The translations under genes and the position numbers were made by a program. The notes under the pieces are model-generated. The model was not told where the DNA came from. It worked only from the letters and a program-made list of their open reading frames with translations, and ran no database searches. 64,000 nucleotides of DNA from Palaemon carinicauda (taxonomy: Eukaryota > Arthropoda > Malacostraca > Decapoda > Palaemonidae): assembly GCF_036898095.1 (NCBI RefSeq), contig NC_090759.1, positions 17,550,658 to 17,614,657 on the forward strand, in the 5' to 3' direction. This document shows, piece after piece, positions 11,991-23,629 of this stretch; positions within the stretch are counted from its first letter, which is position 1; each line of letters opens with the position of its first letter.

Positions 11991-12289
11991 CCAGGCCAGA
12001 TATGCATTGTCATTAGAAGTCAACACAAACACACACTATAAAAGAGAAAGCTCAAACAAAAAGCATAAATGGAAGTTCAAAATATAACTTGGTGAGGATG
12101 AAGAACGGCAATGACCGTTCACCATGCGAGCCAAAGACAAAGTGAGGTAATTCACAAGTTTGTGAGTAGGAGCGGTAACAAGTTACCCTCCCATCCCCTC
12201 GCTAAATTCTAATGGTTCATCCTTTTAGCTTAGCCAAAGGTAATACCCCTAATAAAGTGTAGGTTTGCATTCCAGTTATAAAAGGAAGG

Positions 12290-12980
12290 TAGGTCTCCAC
12301 ATTAGTCAGTCCTATCCAGCTAGTATCCTTATCAGAAAGGCCTATGCGGCCTTATTGGACAGCACCCCCGGGGGTCAAGCGTTCGCCCATTACATTCCGT
12401 CTTTAGAAATGGACAGATATCTACCAAGCAACAGAGTCCCCCGACTCTGAAAATGATGACATCCAACCATGGCCTAGACGGAACCTTCAAGGAAGGCAGG
12501 AGCTTGTCTGATTCCTGCCACCCACCCAATTAAAAGCTCCAAGACCTCAAAGAGAGAGAGAGCTGACAATAGTCCTGTCACAGAAGACAAAGATAGAAAA
12601 CAGCTTTGTGGACCAGCAGAGGCAAAAAGTCTACAGGAATTCTCATTCCCGCAATCCAGAATCGACAATTTTTTGTATTTCCTTGCCTACAGGCCCAGTG
12701 AACTTTCGTCAAATTTTCCTAAAGTAAATGATAAAAATACAAGGTACTATCCATGGCCCACATTCCTAAAAGATTAGAATTATTATTTCAAGTTAAGCTA
12801 TTTCATTATTATTTAAGAAGCCCCAATATTAATCAGAATAAATTATAGGAGGATTCACAACTGCATAGCACAGTAGGAAACAGCTGATTATTAAATTTGT
12901 TGGAGCACAACACCATTGATTACTGAAAATTTTTGCAAAAAAACTAAAAGTTTGCAAGCTGATAATTCTTGACATTATAA
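12290..12980. other. No recognised feature
   Basis: Spacer between two DIRS elements. Short frames only; no splice-bounded coding block was seen. Confidence 0.4.
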
Positions 12981-13256
12981 TATGACAAATTCGTAGATAA
13001 TTTGTATTTTTCCTAACTATACAAACCTTAGCTATTTAATAGGGGTTATTACTTTCGGCGTAGCTGAAATGATGAGCCATTAGAATTTTAACGAGGGTTT
13101 ACTACCCCACCGCTAGTTAGCGGGGGTAGGGAGGGGAGCTTGCTACCCGCGCCCCCCTCACACACACCTGTGCTTGAGCTCACTTTGCTTAGAGGTAGGA
13201 CTTCAAGGGGGTTAGGGCTGGCGGGCAAGTTTGATTAAATAGCTAAGGTTTGTATA

Positions 13257-15190
13257 CAGGTATTGCTCGACTTACGACCAAGATAGGGACCGAGAGATGA
13301 GTCGTAAGTCGAGTTGGCCGTATGTCGAACTAGAAAAGTGAAGTTTCCGTATATCTATTTTGATAAGTTATGATTCGGCAATCATCTGGGTCATATTTTG
13401 TCAATATTTTCTTACTGTCTATCATTATTCCATTTTCTTGTTGCATAGGATATCATACGCTCTATAAATGCATTATTGTATTCTATTCAACAATTTTGGA
13501 ATCATTTCACAATCGAGTACTGAAAATTTTGTTTACCTTTGGTTATGATCAGCTGATCTGAAATTGCCGCTACCTACCGTATCAAAATATGGCGTACATA
13601 TGTATGGCATATTCTTTTATAATTTCTTAACTTATTAGAAATATCTTCATGATGAATATTACATCAACACCAATATGTTACAGGAAACCAGTTTTCATAC
13701 AGTTCGTTTAATCATTAGGTATACAGTGATGCGAAATCGTTGTAGCTCTTTCTCTGTGTGCGCGCGTGCGCTCCCTCTCGCAATTGCATACGGGTAGTTC
13801 ATTTTTAAAGCTTCATACAGTATTGTAGTTCAATATCAAGCCTTTATATTTCATTAGACATTACTGTGTTTAATTGTGGTTTATTAAAGAACGTTTATAT
13901 TTTATTTTTCAATTTCTTGAGCATATCAATAATCAACAAATACTTTTAATTTACTTTCGGTTGGCATCAGCTGATCTCATGGTCACGCTGCCGTATTACT
14001 ATTATGAGCACATATATATAGTGCGAATAACACTGATTTATATAATTTTCTTGACATTCAAAATTTCTTCATAATGCATATTACATCAGTGCCAATATGT
14101 TATAGGGTATCACATTTTCCATACAGTTCGTTTATAGATCTTATTATTAGTTATAAAAGGAATACGCTCTCTCTCTCTCTCTTTCTCTGTATTTTGTTTT
14201 TAATTCAGTTGTATCTTCATATTTTTTTTTTGAAAATTATTAAAAAATTCTATATATCATTATTCGATGTTTCGATTATGGGAATAGTAACGCATCGGAA
14301 GGAAATCACTTGATTTGCCTCTCGCCTTCCGCCAGAAATATGACGTCATCAGAATTTTTTTTCTTAAATTTACGGTAAGTTGTACTAATCTTATAGCTAA
14401 TGATACAGACTACTAAAACACTTGATATCGTTACTGAGTGTTTCGATGATGGGAATGCTGTAATAAGATTACTCGGTAACAATGAAAGGAAATCATTCGG
14501 TTTGTCAGCGCGCTTCAGCCAGATACATGACGTCACAAGTCACGTGACATACAGTAATCTCTACGAAGAATGACTTGCAAAATATGTAAATTCATTTTCT
14601 TTGTTTCTCGCAAGAAATGAAAAGAAAATACTAACTTAACAAACAAAAGTATTTTATTTATATAATGTAAAAGGAAACATATTTTCAAGAAAATATTTTC
14701 CCTAATAGTATATTTTCTTTAGATAAACATCGATCCATTATCAGAGATTAAAAAAGGAGCGTGCAGTCAAATTTACGCTACGTAGTACTCATGACAACCG
14801 ATACAGACCCTCAAAATACTTTGTATCGTTATTTAATATTTCGATAATGGAAATACTAATATTAATCGCTAGCCTATTGGAGGGAAATCACTGTATTGCC
14901 CGGAAGCTTTCCGTCGGTGATGTGACGTCACCAGACATATAATATGAACTCGACAGATATTAAAACTTTTCTTAATGTATTTTTAACTGAAAATAAATAC
15001 TGAATATTAACAATAAAAGAAAATAATAATTTACCAAGATAAATCAGTTTTTATGTATACAAAAAAATTGGTGACTTTCAAGGAAATATTCGTCCTATTT
15101 CCGATAAACTTGTGACGTCATCATCCTGAAAAAATGGTCGTAAAGTCAAATAGTCGTAGGTCGCATAGGTTGTAAGTCGAGCAATACCTG
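13257..15190. mobile_element. Non-autonomous TIR element T1 (1934 bp)
   Basis: Inserted in the terminal hairpin of A2 and flanked by TA on both sides (13255-13256 and 15191-15192). Ends are inverted: CAGGTATTGCTCGACTTACG on the left, complement of CAGGTATTGCTCGACTTACA on the right. The TA duplication fits the Tc1/mariner/pogo group. No transposase was found. The interior contains several related modules with a GACGTCA palindrome (about 14341, 14529, 14924 and 15115), each next to a motif like TCGATTATGGGAATA. Confidence 0.85.
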
Positions 15191-15555
15191 TAGTTAGGAA
15201 AAATACAAATTATCTACGAATTTTTCATTTGTTCCGTAACTGACATACAAACCACGCTATTTAATAGGGGTGACTCACCCATTAGGAGGGGGGGGAAAGT
15301 CCCGGCCAGTACTGGCTTTTGGCTTTGCCCGGGGACTCAGTATCCGAGTGTCAGCACTCAACAATAAGGAGTCCCTGCATATCGCTAAAACCTTGCTATA
15401 CAAGGGCTGCGGCCTACGTAAGCTGTGTGTGAAGGTATAAAGTGTGACTCGTCCTAAAAGTTGACCTGTAGTCCTTTAGAAGGAAACTTTAGGCTAGGAC
15501 TCTCCCAATACCACCTCGTCAGGGTATGGGGACGTGACAGTATTAGCTTAATACT

Positions 15556-18500
15556 CGTCGTCGTCGGCGCCCACTCGTGTCCGAGTATTGGGTTCTGTCG
15601 TTAGCCATCAGCCTCCTATCTGTGGGGTGGGTGTTTATGCCTGATGTGGCTGTTAAGTCCTAGTCTGTGGTGGAAGAGTCGCGGACAGTGTTCACAAGGG
15701 AGGGTAGGTGGTGGGTGGGGCTGTTCTAATCACTCTCTCCTTCTTCTCCTCCTAGCCTCCTCATTTTGTCTCCTCCTCTCCTCGAAGTCCACGGTGCCAT
15801 GGTGTACTATACCCCTCCAGGTTTTCCTGTCCCTGGCTGTTTCTTCCCATGAGGAAGGATCGATGTCAGTTAGAGCCAGGGTGTGCTTTAGTTGATCTTT
15901 ATAGCGCATTTTCGGGGCTCCTCGTGGTCTGGTGCCCTGGGTCAGTTCTCCGTAGAATATTTTCTTTGGGAGCCTAGATGGATCCATCCTATGCACGTGT
16001 CCTATCCAGCGGAGGCGGTGGTGGATGATGGTGGCCTCCACGCTGGTCAGCGAGGCACGTTCTAAGACTTCAATGTTGGTGGTGTGGCTCTCCCAGGGGA
16101 TTTTCAAGATCTGCCTCAGTTTCATTTGTTGGAAGCGTTCTAGGATTTTAATATCGTTTCTATATAGCGTCCATGTTTCACATGCATACAGGAGCGTGGA
16201 GAGGACTACTGCCCTGAACACCATTATTTTGGTGGTCATTGTCAGTGCGTGGTTGTTAAATACGCGGCAGTTGAGTCGGCCAAAGGCAGAGTGGGCTGCC
16301 CTGATCCTGTTCTCCACGTCCTTTATGCTTGTGGGATCTGATGTTAGGATGCTCCCTAGGTAGGAGAACTGGTCCACCTGTTCTAACGGTTGGTCATTCA
16401 CTGTGGTATTGAAGTTGGGGAGCATCAGTCCTGGTGGATGTTGGACGAGGGTCTTGGTTTTGTCTGAGTTGACTTGCATCCCAAAGCGTTCGTAGGCAGA
16501 GTTGTATGCATCAGCTAACGACTGCAGGTCCTCTGCCGTCTGACCTGGGGTGGCATTGTCGTCAGCATACTGCAGTTCTCGCACTGCACACAAGGTGGTC
16601 TTGGTTCTGGCGCAGAGTCTAGCGAGGTTGAAAGCGCCTCCATCCATGCGGAAACGTAGGTCGACTGAGGGTGTGTCTGGGGGAATCTCGTTGAGCATTG
16701 CTGCGGTGTATAGCGAGAAACATGTTGGGGCCAGAACACAGCCCTGCTTCAGGCCGCCGTTGATGGGGAATGGGTCTGAAAGAGAGTTCTGGTGGCAGAC
16801 TCTCCCAACCATTCCGTCATGGAGGGCACGCACCAGCTTGACAAAATCGGGTGGGCAGCCATATCTTTTGAGGACAGCCCACATGGCAGGTCGAGGTACT
16901 TTGTCGAAGGCCTTTTTCAAATCCCAGAAGATGAACATTATGGGCTGTTGTTGTTCGAGGCTCTTCTCTTGTAGTTGTCGCGCACAGAAGATCATGTCTA
17001 TGGTCCCGCGGGAAGGTCGAAAGCAGCACTGGGACTCTGGCAGGACGTCTTCTGCGAGAATAAGGAGGCGGTCAAGGAGAATCCGAACAAAAATCTTACT
17101 CGCGATGCTTAGTGGTGATATTCCCCGGTAGTTGTTACAGTTCTCCCTGTCTCCCTTCTTGAAGATGGTAACGATGTTTGCATCGTGGAAGTCACTGGGG
17201 GGGGGGGGTCTTGGTCTCCCATATTTTCAGTATAAGGCACATCAAACGGTTCCTCAAGCCAGGGCCACCGTGAGTGAGGAGCTCCAACGGGATGTTGTCT
17301 GGCCCTGGGGCTTTGCCGGGCTTCATGCGCTGCAGGGCCTTGTTGAAGTCATGGATGGAGGGTGGTAGTGCCATCCAGTGACGGACGGGATGCTGCGGGG
17401 TCATTCGCAGGAGATCGTCTGGGGTGTCTGCTTGGTCATTGAGGAGGTTCTCAAAGTGAGACCTCCACCTGGTCAGGATGCCCTCGCTGTCGGTAATGGT
17501 CGTGGCCCCATCCTCGTCCTTCAGGCTGCCCACTGATGACCGTGTGGGACTGAATATTTCTTTTGTTGCTGCATAGAAGCTGCGCAGGTCACGTTGGTCA
17601 GCGAAACTCTGTATTTCTGCAGCTTTTCTTTGCCACCAGGTGTTCTGGGCTTCACGGATACCTCTTTGGCAACCAGCTTCAGCCACCTTGTGAGCACATT
17701 TGTTAGCTGCTGTTGGTTGGTTTTCCAAAGTCAGGCATGCTTGTCGTTTGGTTTCAATGAGAAGAGAGATGGTAGCATCATTCTCATCAAACCAATCCTG
17801 CCGTTTCTTGGTGGTGTAGCCTAGTGTTTCCTCCGCGGCACGGGCCATGGCGTTTCTAAGGGTGGTCCAGTGGTGCTCGACAGTGGCCTGACCCACAGGG
17901 TCTGCGAGGTATTGTTCGCAGGCCTCCTTGTAGTTCTGTGCCACCTGTGGGTTGCGGAGCTTACTACAATTAAAGCGTTGGTGTGGTACGCTGTCAGGTG
18001 CCCTTCTGGGTGGTCGTAGGGTCGTCACGGAGAGTCGGGAGATGAGGAGTCTGTGGTCCGTCCAGCAGTCGTCCGCTCCGGGCATGGATCGGGTGATGCG
18101 GACGTCTCCTCGGTCTCTGGCTCTGGTCAGGACGTAGTCCAAGGTGTGCCAGTGTTTGGACCGTGGGTGTCTCCATGTGGTCTTTTGTCGCTTTGGTAAC
18201 TGGAAGATGGTGTTGGTTACCACAAGTTGGTGTTCTGCACACAGACCCAGTAGGAGTTGGCCATTGGCGTTGCAATTTCCAATGCCATGGCGGCCGATGA
18301 TTCCCTCCCACAGGCGATGGTCTTTGCCTACTCGGGCATTAAAGTCGCCAAGCACAACGAGCTTGTCATTGGCGGGCACTGCCTGGATGGTGCGGTCGAG
18401 CTGGGTTTAGAAGGCAGCTTTGTTTTCATCGGTTGAGGTCATAGTCGGGGCGTAGACAGAGATCAGGGTGAGATGTCTGTCCCGCGTGATGGGGATGCGG

Positions 18501-18680
18501 ACAGTCATCAGGCGCTCACTGATGGCCTTGGGAGCGAGGTTGTGCTGCTGCACTAGCTGGGAACGGATGGCGAAGCCGACACCGTGGATGCGAGGCTCCT
18601 CTAGGGCCTTGCCTTTCCAGAAGATGGTGTAGCCTGTTCCAGCTTCCCTGATGTTGCCCTCTTCGGGTAGTCTGGTCTCG
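15556..18680 (-). mobile_element. RTE-like LINE inserted in DIRS element A2
   Basis: Flanked by a 9 bp target duplication CTTAATACT (15547-15555 and 18681-18689). It has a single long minus-strand reading frame for endonuclease and reverse transcriptase, no second ORF, and a 3' end of GAC/CGA trinucleotide repeats next to the duplication. These are RTE-clade traits. The 5' end is truncated within the endonuclease domain. It interrupts the 3' part of the DIRS element after its recombinase. Confidence 0.85.
15730..17195 (-). pseudogene. LINE reverse transcriptase domain
   Basis: After the frameshift the frame reads FHDANIVTIFKKGDRENCNN, continues through a region open past 16995, and gives FWDLKKAFDKVPRPAMW (motif A), GLKQGCVLAPTCFS (motif B) and LQYADDNATPG (motif C, YADD intact). 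The C-terminal part contains QFSYLGSILTSD, LYACETWTLYRNDIKILERF and RLRWIGHVHRMDPSRLPKKI, all typical of RTE-like LINEs. It ends with an Arg-rich tail at 15730. Apart from the nonsense codon, the frameshift and the 5' truncation, the domain looks intact. Confidence 0.85.
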
Positions 18681-18697
18681 CTTAATACTAGGAACAC
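17192..18697 (-). pseudogene. LINE endonuclease domain (APE type) and N-terminal RT linker
   Basis: The domain starts mid-way at LSETRLPEEGNI, then HGVGFAIRSQL and LTLISVYAPTMTS. An in-frame TAA at 18404-18406 follows KAAF. The frame then continues through VVLGDFNARVGKD and CWTDHRLLISRLS, the GDFN and (S/T)DHR active-site boxes of apurinic-type endonucleases, and through a linker (KALQRMKPGKAPGPDNIPLE, the start of RT) to a frameshift at the C10 run (about 17198-17207 on the plus strand). The endonuclease would nick target DNA to prime reverse transcription. Confidence 0.82.
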
Positions 18698-18879
18698 AAG
18701 GAAACATGGTTTACCTGCAGTGATTTGAGGTCAGCTGTGCAGAGAACCCAGGATGCTGCTTTCCCCGAGAGAGGGGAGGATGAAGAAAAGAATAAGGGCC
18801 AGACATACCTTTTCATTCATGCAGACTAAAACCGGGTAACAATGCCCTCAACCTTCTGCTACTTGTCCATTAAGGAGCC

Positions 18880-20000
18880 TGAGGTTTTAAACCAGCTGTT
18901 GTGCAGTCACCACAGGGCCGATAGAAAACGTATCGAGCCTCCTGTGGCCCACGTCTTGCAGGTAGTGGGCTGTGAAGGTCGTCTGAAGCTTCCACACCCC
19001 AGCTTGAAGAACCTGCGTCACTGAGAAATTTTTCTTGAAGGCCAGGGACGTAGCTACGCCCTTGACATCATGTGCTCTAGGGCAACGTGACGGAGGAGGG
19101 TCTGGATTCAGGGACAGATGAATCACCTTACGAATCCATGCCGAGATGGTATTCTTGGTGACCCTCCTCTTAGTCCTCCCAGTGCTCACAAACAATGCCT
19201 ACACCTGGGGACGGACTGCAGCCGTTCTTTTGAGATATAGCCTCAGACTACTTACTGGGCACAGTAGGAGATGGTCTGGGTCATCTGTTACAAAACGAAG
19301 ACTCAAAATCTGGAAGGAGTCGAACCGAGGGTCCGGCACCCCCGGATTCTGAGTCTTAGCAATAAACTCAAGGACGAATTTGAACGTTACCTCCCCCATC
19401 CCCTTAAATGGGCAATATCATATGAGAGACCATGAAGTTCACAGACTCGCTTGGCCGAGGCCAAAGCTAGTAGGAACACCGTCTTCCAAGTTAGGTGGCG
19501 ATCTGAAGCCTGGCGTAATGGTTCGTAGGGAGGTCTCGTAAGAGGCCTGAGAACTCGAACCACGTTCCATGGAGGAGGTCTCACTTCCGACTGAGGGCAG
19601 GTAAGTTCATAACTTAGTATAAGTAGGGAAAGTTCCAGTGAGGAAGAAATGTCCACTCATTTGAGCCTGAAGGCTAGACTTAAGGCTGAGCTATAGGCTT
19701 TCACCGTCGAGACTAGAAGGTTCATTTCTTCCCAAAAATACACGAGGAACTCCGCTATTGCTGGAATAGTGGCATCGAGTGGAGAGATACCCCTCCCACG
19801 ACAACAACCACTGAAGACTTTGCCTGGTAGATAGATGCGGATGACTTTCGCAGATGTCCAGACATCCTGATCGCAACTTGTTGCGAAAATCCTCTCTCAG
19901 CAAGATGCTGGATAGTCTCCAGGCGTGAAGTTGTAGTGAAGCTACGGATTTCTGGAAGATGTTGGCATGTGGTTGTTTGAGTAGCTCGTGTCGCGGAGGG
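18880..20000 (-). pseudogene. Tyrosine recombinase, DIRS element A2
   Basis: It begins in the RT frame (LETIQHLAERGFSQQVAIRM) and continues in the frame 19387-19656 with RPLTRPPYEPLRQASDRHLT and FLLALASAKRVCELHGLS, which carries the first catalytic Arg. The C-terminal third (18887-19195) has STGRTKRRVTKNTISAWIRK, RAHDVKGVATSLAFKKN (box II, with Lys where the second Arg is expected), a Trp and AHYLQDV with the nucleophile Tyr. Frameshifts separate the three parts. The enzyme inserts the element without a target duplication. Confidence 0.78.
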
Positions 20001-21716
20001 AGTTCTCTCGGAAGTTCCGTTAGGAGTTGCAGAAGGTCCAGAAACCATTCCGCGTGAAAGATTGACCGATACTCTGGTCTTTTTGAGCACAGTTCTCATC
20101 AGACAGAACGCGGGAAAGGCGTACACGTCGATGTTGTCCCACCGTTGTTGGAAGGCATCTTGCCAGAGTGCCTTGGGATCCAGGACTGGGGAGCAGTACA
20201 GCGGAAGCTTGAAGTTCAACGCTGTCGCGAACAGATCCACAGTCGGGGAACCCCACAAAGTCAGGACTTTGTTGGCTACTAGATGATCCAAAGACCACTC
20301 GGTACTCACTATCTGAGACGCTCTGCTCAGACTGTCGGCGAGCACATTCCTCTTGCCTGGAATGAAACGTGTCGATAGTGGAATTGAGTGGACTTCAGTC
20401 CATCTCAGTAACTCTACTGAGAGATGGGACAGCTGGTTTGAAAAGGTACCTCCTTGCTTGTTGATGTAAGCCACTACTGTGGTGTTGTCGCTCATCACCA
20501 CCACAGAGTGACCTGCCAGGTATTGTTGGAACTGTTGAAGGGCCAGAAAGACAGCCTTCATCTCTAACAGATTTATATGGAGGCACTTTTCTGATTCTGA
20601 CCACAGGCCTGAGGGCCTGTAGTGTAGAACATGGGCCCCCCACCCTTTCTTTGAGGCGTCCGAAAACAGCATCAAGTCCGGGGGGAGGACGAGAAGATCC
20701 ACTCCTCTTCGTAGGTTCTCGTCTGTCACCCACCACTGGAGGTCCGTCCGTTCCGCAGGTCCCATAGGGATCATGACGTCCGCGGAATCGTAACCCTGAT
20801 TGCACCGCCACTGGAGGGATCTCATCTTGAGGCGACCGTTGGGAACTAGACGAGCCAAAGATGAGAGATGACTGAGGAGACGTAACCACAATTGGGCTGG
20901 GAGTTCTTCTCGTCTGAGGAAAGGGCTTGCGACCCTCCTCAGCCTTGCTATCCTGTCGTATGATGGGAAGGCTTTGTGGAGATTGGTGTCTATAATGATG
21001 CCTAGGTATACCAGTCTTTGAGTGGAAAGCAGAGAAGACTTTTCGAGATTTACCATGATCCCCAGATCCTGGCAAAGTCCCAGAGTTTGTCTCGGTGTTG
21101 AAGAAGGGATGACTCCGAGTCTGCTAGGATCAGCCAGTCCTCCAGATAACGGAGGAGACGGATGCCGATCCTGTGTGCCTACGACGATATTAGGGTGAAC
21201 ACTCTGGTGAAAACATGTGGTGCTGTGGAGAGACCAAAACACAGCACCTCTAACTGGTAAACCTTGTTGTCTAGGCTGAATCTTGAGTACTTCCTTGAAG
21301 ACGGATGGACCGGGATCTAGAAGTACGCGTCCTTCAGATCCAGTGTACACATGAAGTCTTGCGGTCTCACTGCAAGTCTGACCGTGTCTGCGATCTCCAT
21401 GCTGAACGGAGTTTGCTTGACAAACTTGTTCAAAACCGAGAGGTCGATGACTGGTCTCCAGCCTCCAGACGCCTTCTTTACAAGAAAGAGTCGACTGAAG
21501 AAGCCCGGAGACCCGTCGAGGACCTCTTGGAGAGCGCCCTTCTTCAACAGGGTCTCGACCTCTGCCCGAAGGGCTTGACCCCTTACTGATCACATGACAA
21601 GGGAGCTCAACGACACTGGATCCGCTGTCAGGGGAGGTAGAAATGTTGTGAACGGGACGCGATATCCCTGACTGATTACAGAAATCGTCCAGGAATCGTC
21701 CCCGAGTTGCTGCCAC
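20000..21716 (-). pseudogene. Reverse transcriptase and RNase H, DIRS element A2
   Basis: The fingers and palm start in the frame 21317-21547 (FFSRLFLVKKASGGWRPVID, then TLDLKDAYF with the motif A aspartate). The active-site box reads Y-L-E-D at 21137-21148, where YLDD is expected, and the preceding stretch has a stop. The second half is in the frame of 19755-21716: LVYLGIIID, LMLFSDASKKGWGAH, INLLEMKAVFLAL, VVMSDNTTVVAYINKQGG and NVLADSLSRA, which supply the RNase H D-E-D-D residues. The frame change lies near 21090. After RNase H comes the DIRS-typical WGSPTVDLFATALNFKLPLY and DVYAFPAF region. Confidence 0.8.
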
Positions 21717-21776
21717 CTATTCGCGCAACTTTGTAGGCATCCCCCCACTGGTGGACATGCAGGGGGACTGCCAATC

Positions 21777-22784
21777 CTAGCGTTTGCGGCCTCGGCCGCT
21801 CCCTCTAGGATTCTTTCCTCCCCTGGACAACTTTTTGCCTTTCTTGTCCTTGACAGGAAAGGGCTTAGACACTGTCGTCTTCGCTGCCGCTGCCGGTTTC
21901 GTGGTCTTGGTAGGGCGTGGCTGCTGGTGTGCTGGAGGTTTATAGGACTTCAATGTCAGAGCCCTATGTAGGAGGGAGCCCTGGTTGGACTTCCTCCACC
22001 TCTCAGCATCCTGCTCCACGTCCCTAGGCTCAAACAAGTTCTTTCCCATCACGGAAGAATGTCTGAGCCTGCTGATCTCGGCATTAGGGACCTTTTGATG
22101 GAACCTCTCAGACACCGCATCTTGACATTTCAAGATGGTGTTAGCCCACAAGTTCGAGACTTGGTGGGCTAGAAACTCGATCGTGCGAGTGCCCGAGAGT
22201 AAAAAGGTCTCCATAGCCTTCCTGGTACTTTCTTTGGATAAATCCTCCGAATGTATCAGGATGCCCAGGGTCCCTAGCCAGATATCCAGCCATGAAGTGG
22301 CCTGCATGGCACACTTCACCACCTTCTCCTCACTAAGGATCTCCGTTGCCGAGAACAAGACCTGCCGGTTGGAAAGTCTCTCAAGAGGGACTCCCCTGGT
22401 AAGCTCTTCCAACGAATGGTGAAGGGGAAGAGCCAAACAAGTCTCCTCTACGATGTCGAAGTACCTCCTCTGTTGGACACGAGGAGGTGGGAGGAGCTTG
22501 TTACCGGCGCTGGATCGGCTGGAAGAGGTAAGCTTGAAGAGCTGGACTTCAATCTTGTCTCTGGCACTCTTGACCCCTTGGGACCAGGGCAAAGCCACAC
22601 TGGCCTTCGAGAGTTTCCGAGTGCCAAAGACTCGGTCCAAGACCGTGTCTTTGCCCTCACGAGGAGGAATCTCTGGGTCAGCAAACCCATTGAGATTCCT
22701 CATAAGAGTCAGAACCTGCCAGAACGTGTGTTCTGACTCCTGCAGCTCTCCTGAAGGACTGGCAGTGAAGTCTCCTGTCCCCAA
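21777..22784 (-). pseudogene. Gag C-terminal domain, DIRS element A2
   Basis: 335 open codons. The frame holds a helical domain (for example EETCLALPLHHSLEELTRGV, SWLDIWLGTLGILIHSEDL and FLAHQVSNLWANTILKCQDA) followed by a Lys/Pro/Gly/Arg tail ending GGKNPRGSGRGRKR. It lies directly upstream of RT, the position of Gag in DIRS elements. Family B has the same domain order (51499-53048). Its role is probably assembly of the RNP and nucleic-acid binding through the basic tail. Confidence 0.65.
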
Positions 22785-23629
22785 AGGCTCTTCTTGGGGG
22801 GACTCGCGGACGTTCTCCGAGTGACTTGCTGGCTCCGGTTTAAGTCTTGAAAAAGACTTTGGTACAGTCTTGGAGTCCTTCGACTACCTCCTGGGAGGGA
22901 TGCAAGACTCCAAAAACGACGGGGGTAGGCTTTTCTCCACCCCTACCCGAGAAGACTTTCCAGTGCGAGGTGGGGTTTCCCTCATTGGTGCGATGGGAGA
23001 ACGCCTCACCTCACGTGACTCCCCTGAGGACGGGAAGTCTTCGTCCAAAGGGGAGGGAGAAAAAGTCTGGGGGGGGAGGACGCCTGCCTCAAAGACTTAC
23101 GAGGAGTCAGCTTTGCCCTCGGAAAAGCTACCACGTTTGAAGCTGCCAAGGATTTGTGGCCCACGTCAGAGAGAACAGGCTTAAATGCCTGCATGACCGC
23201 TCTGACCAGTGTCCCAAACCAAGGCTGCTGGCTGATTGCTGCACTGTCAGATACTCCCTCTGGAGGGAAAGGGATCGACCGATCCCTGGGAGGAGTTACC
23301 AAAGGGGGGTTCGCCTGAAACGAAGAAGATGAAGGGGAAGAAATGTCCCTGGACCTTTCTGGGAGGGTTGGCGGCGATGACGACCTAGCCGTGCGTTGTC
23401 CTGCAGCCTCGCGCGGGGGAGGGTATTGGCGATCGCGCTGTCGCTCGTGCGATGGGGAATACCCGGGGTCACACGCGGGAGACTGTTGACACGCGCGAGG
23501 GCGATGGCGAGGGTGCACGCAGGCGAGAGATGGCGCATAGGAGCGCGCGTCAGAGACAGCAAAGGGTGCGCAGCAAGAAGATTGCGCGCTCGTGCACGCG
23601 AGGGTGAATGTTCGCGCGGGCGCACAGGC

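Larger units (their letters stand above)
7936..12283 (-). mobile_element. Decayed DIRS family A element (A5)
   Basis: The left hairpin (about 7938-8205) has stems AGTAATTTGTATTTTTCCTA and its complement. The right end at about 12120-12283 resembles the other right termini (GTTTGCATTCCAGTTA). Inside, on the minus strand, are remains of gag (about 11700-11990), RNase H (about 9666-10300) and recombinase (about 8600-9400), in the same order as copy A2. Sequence divergence is much higher than between A1 and A2, so this is an older insertion or a subfamily. Confidence 0.7.

Noticed and set aside
16550..17131. 193-codon plus-strand frame
   Set aside because: Antisense shadow of the LINE reverse transcriptase.
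17192..18697. Host AP-endonuclease-like gene
   Set aside because: The endonuclease is fused to RT, flanked by a target duplication and 5' truncated, so it is a LINE.
18700..18720. Splice donor (GCAG|GTAAAC on the minus strand) after the DIRS recombinase, also in other family A copies
   Set aside because: Could be real, but no acceptor pairing or coding reason was evident; it lies after the recombinase stop.
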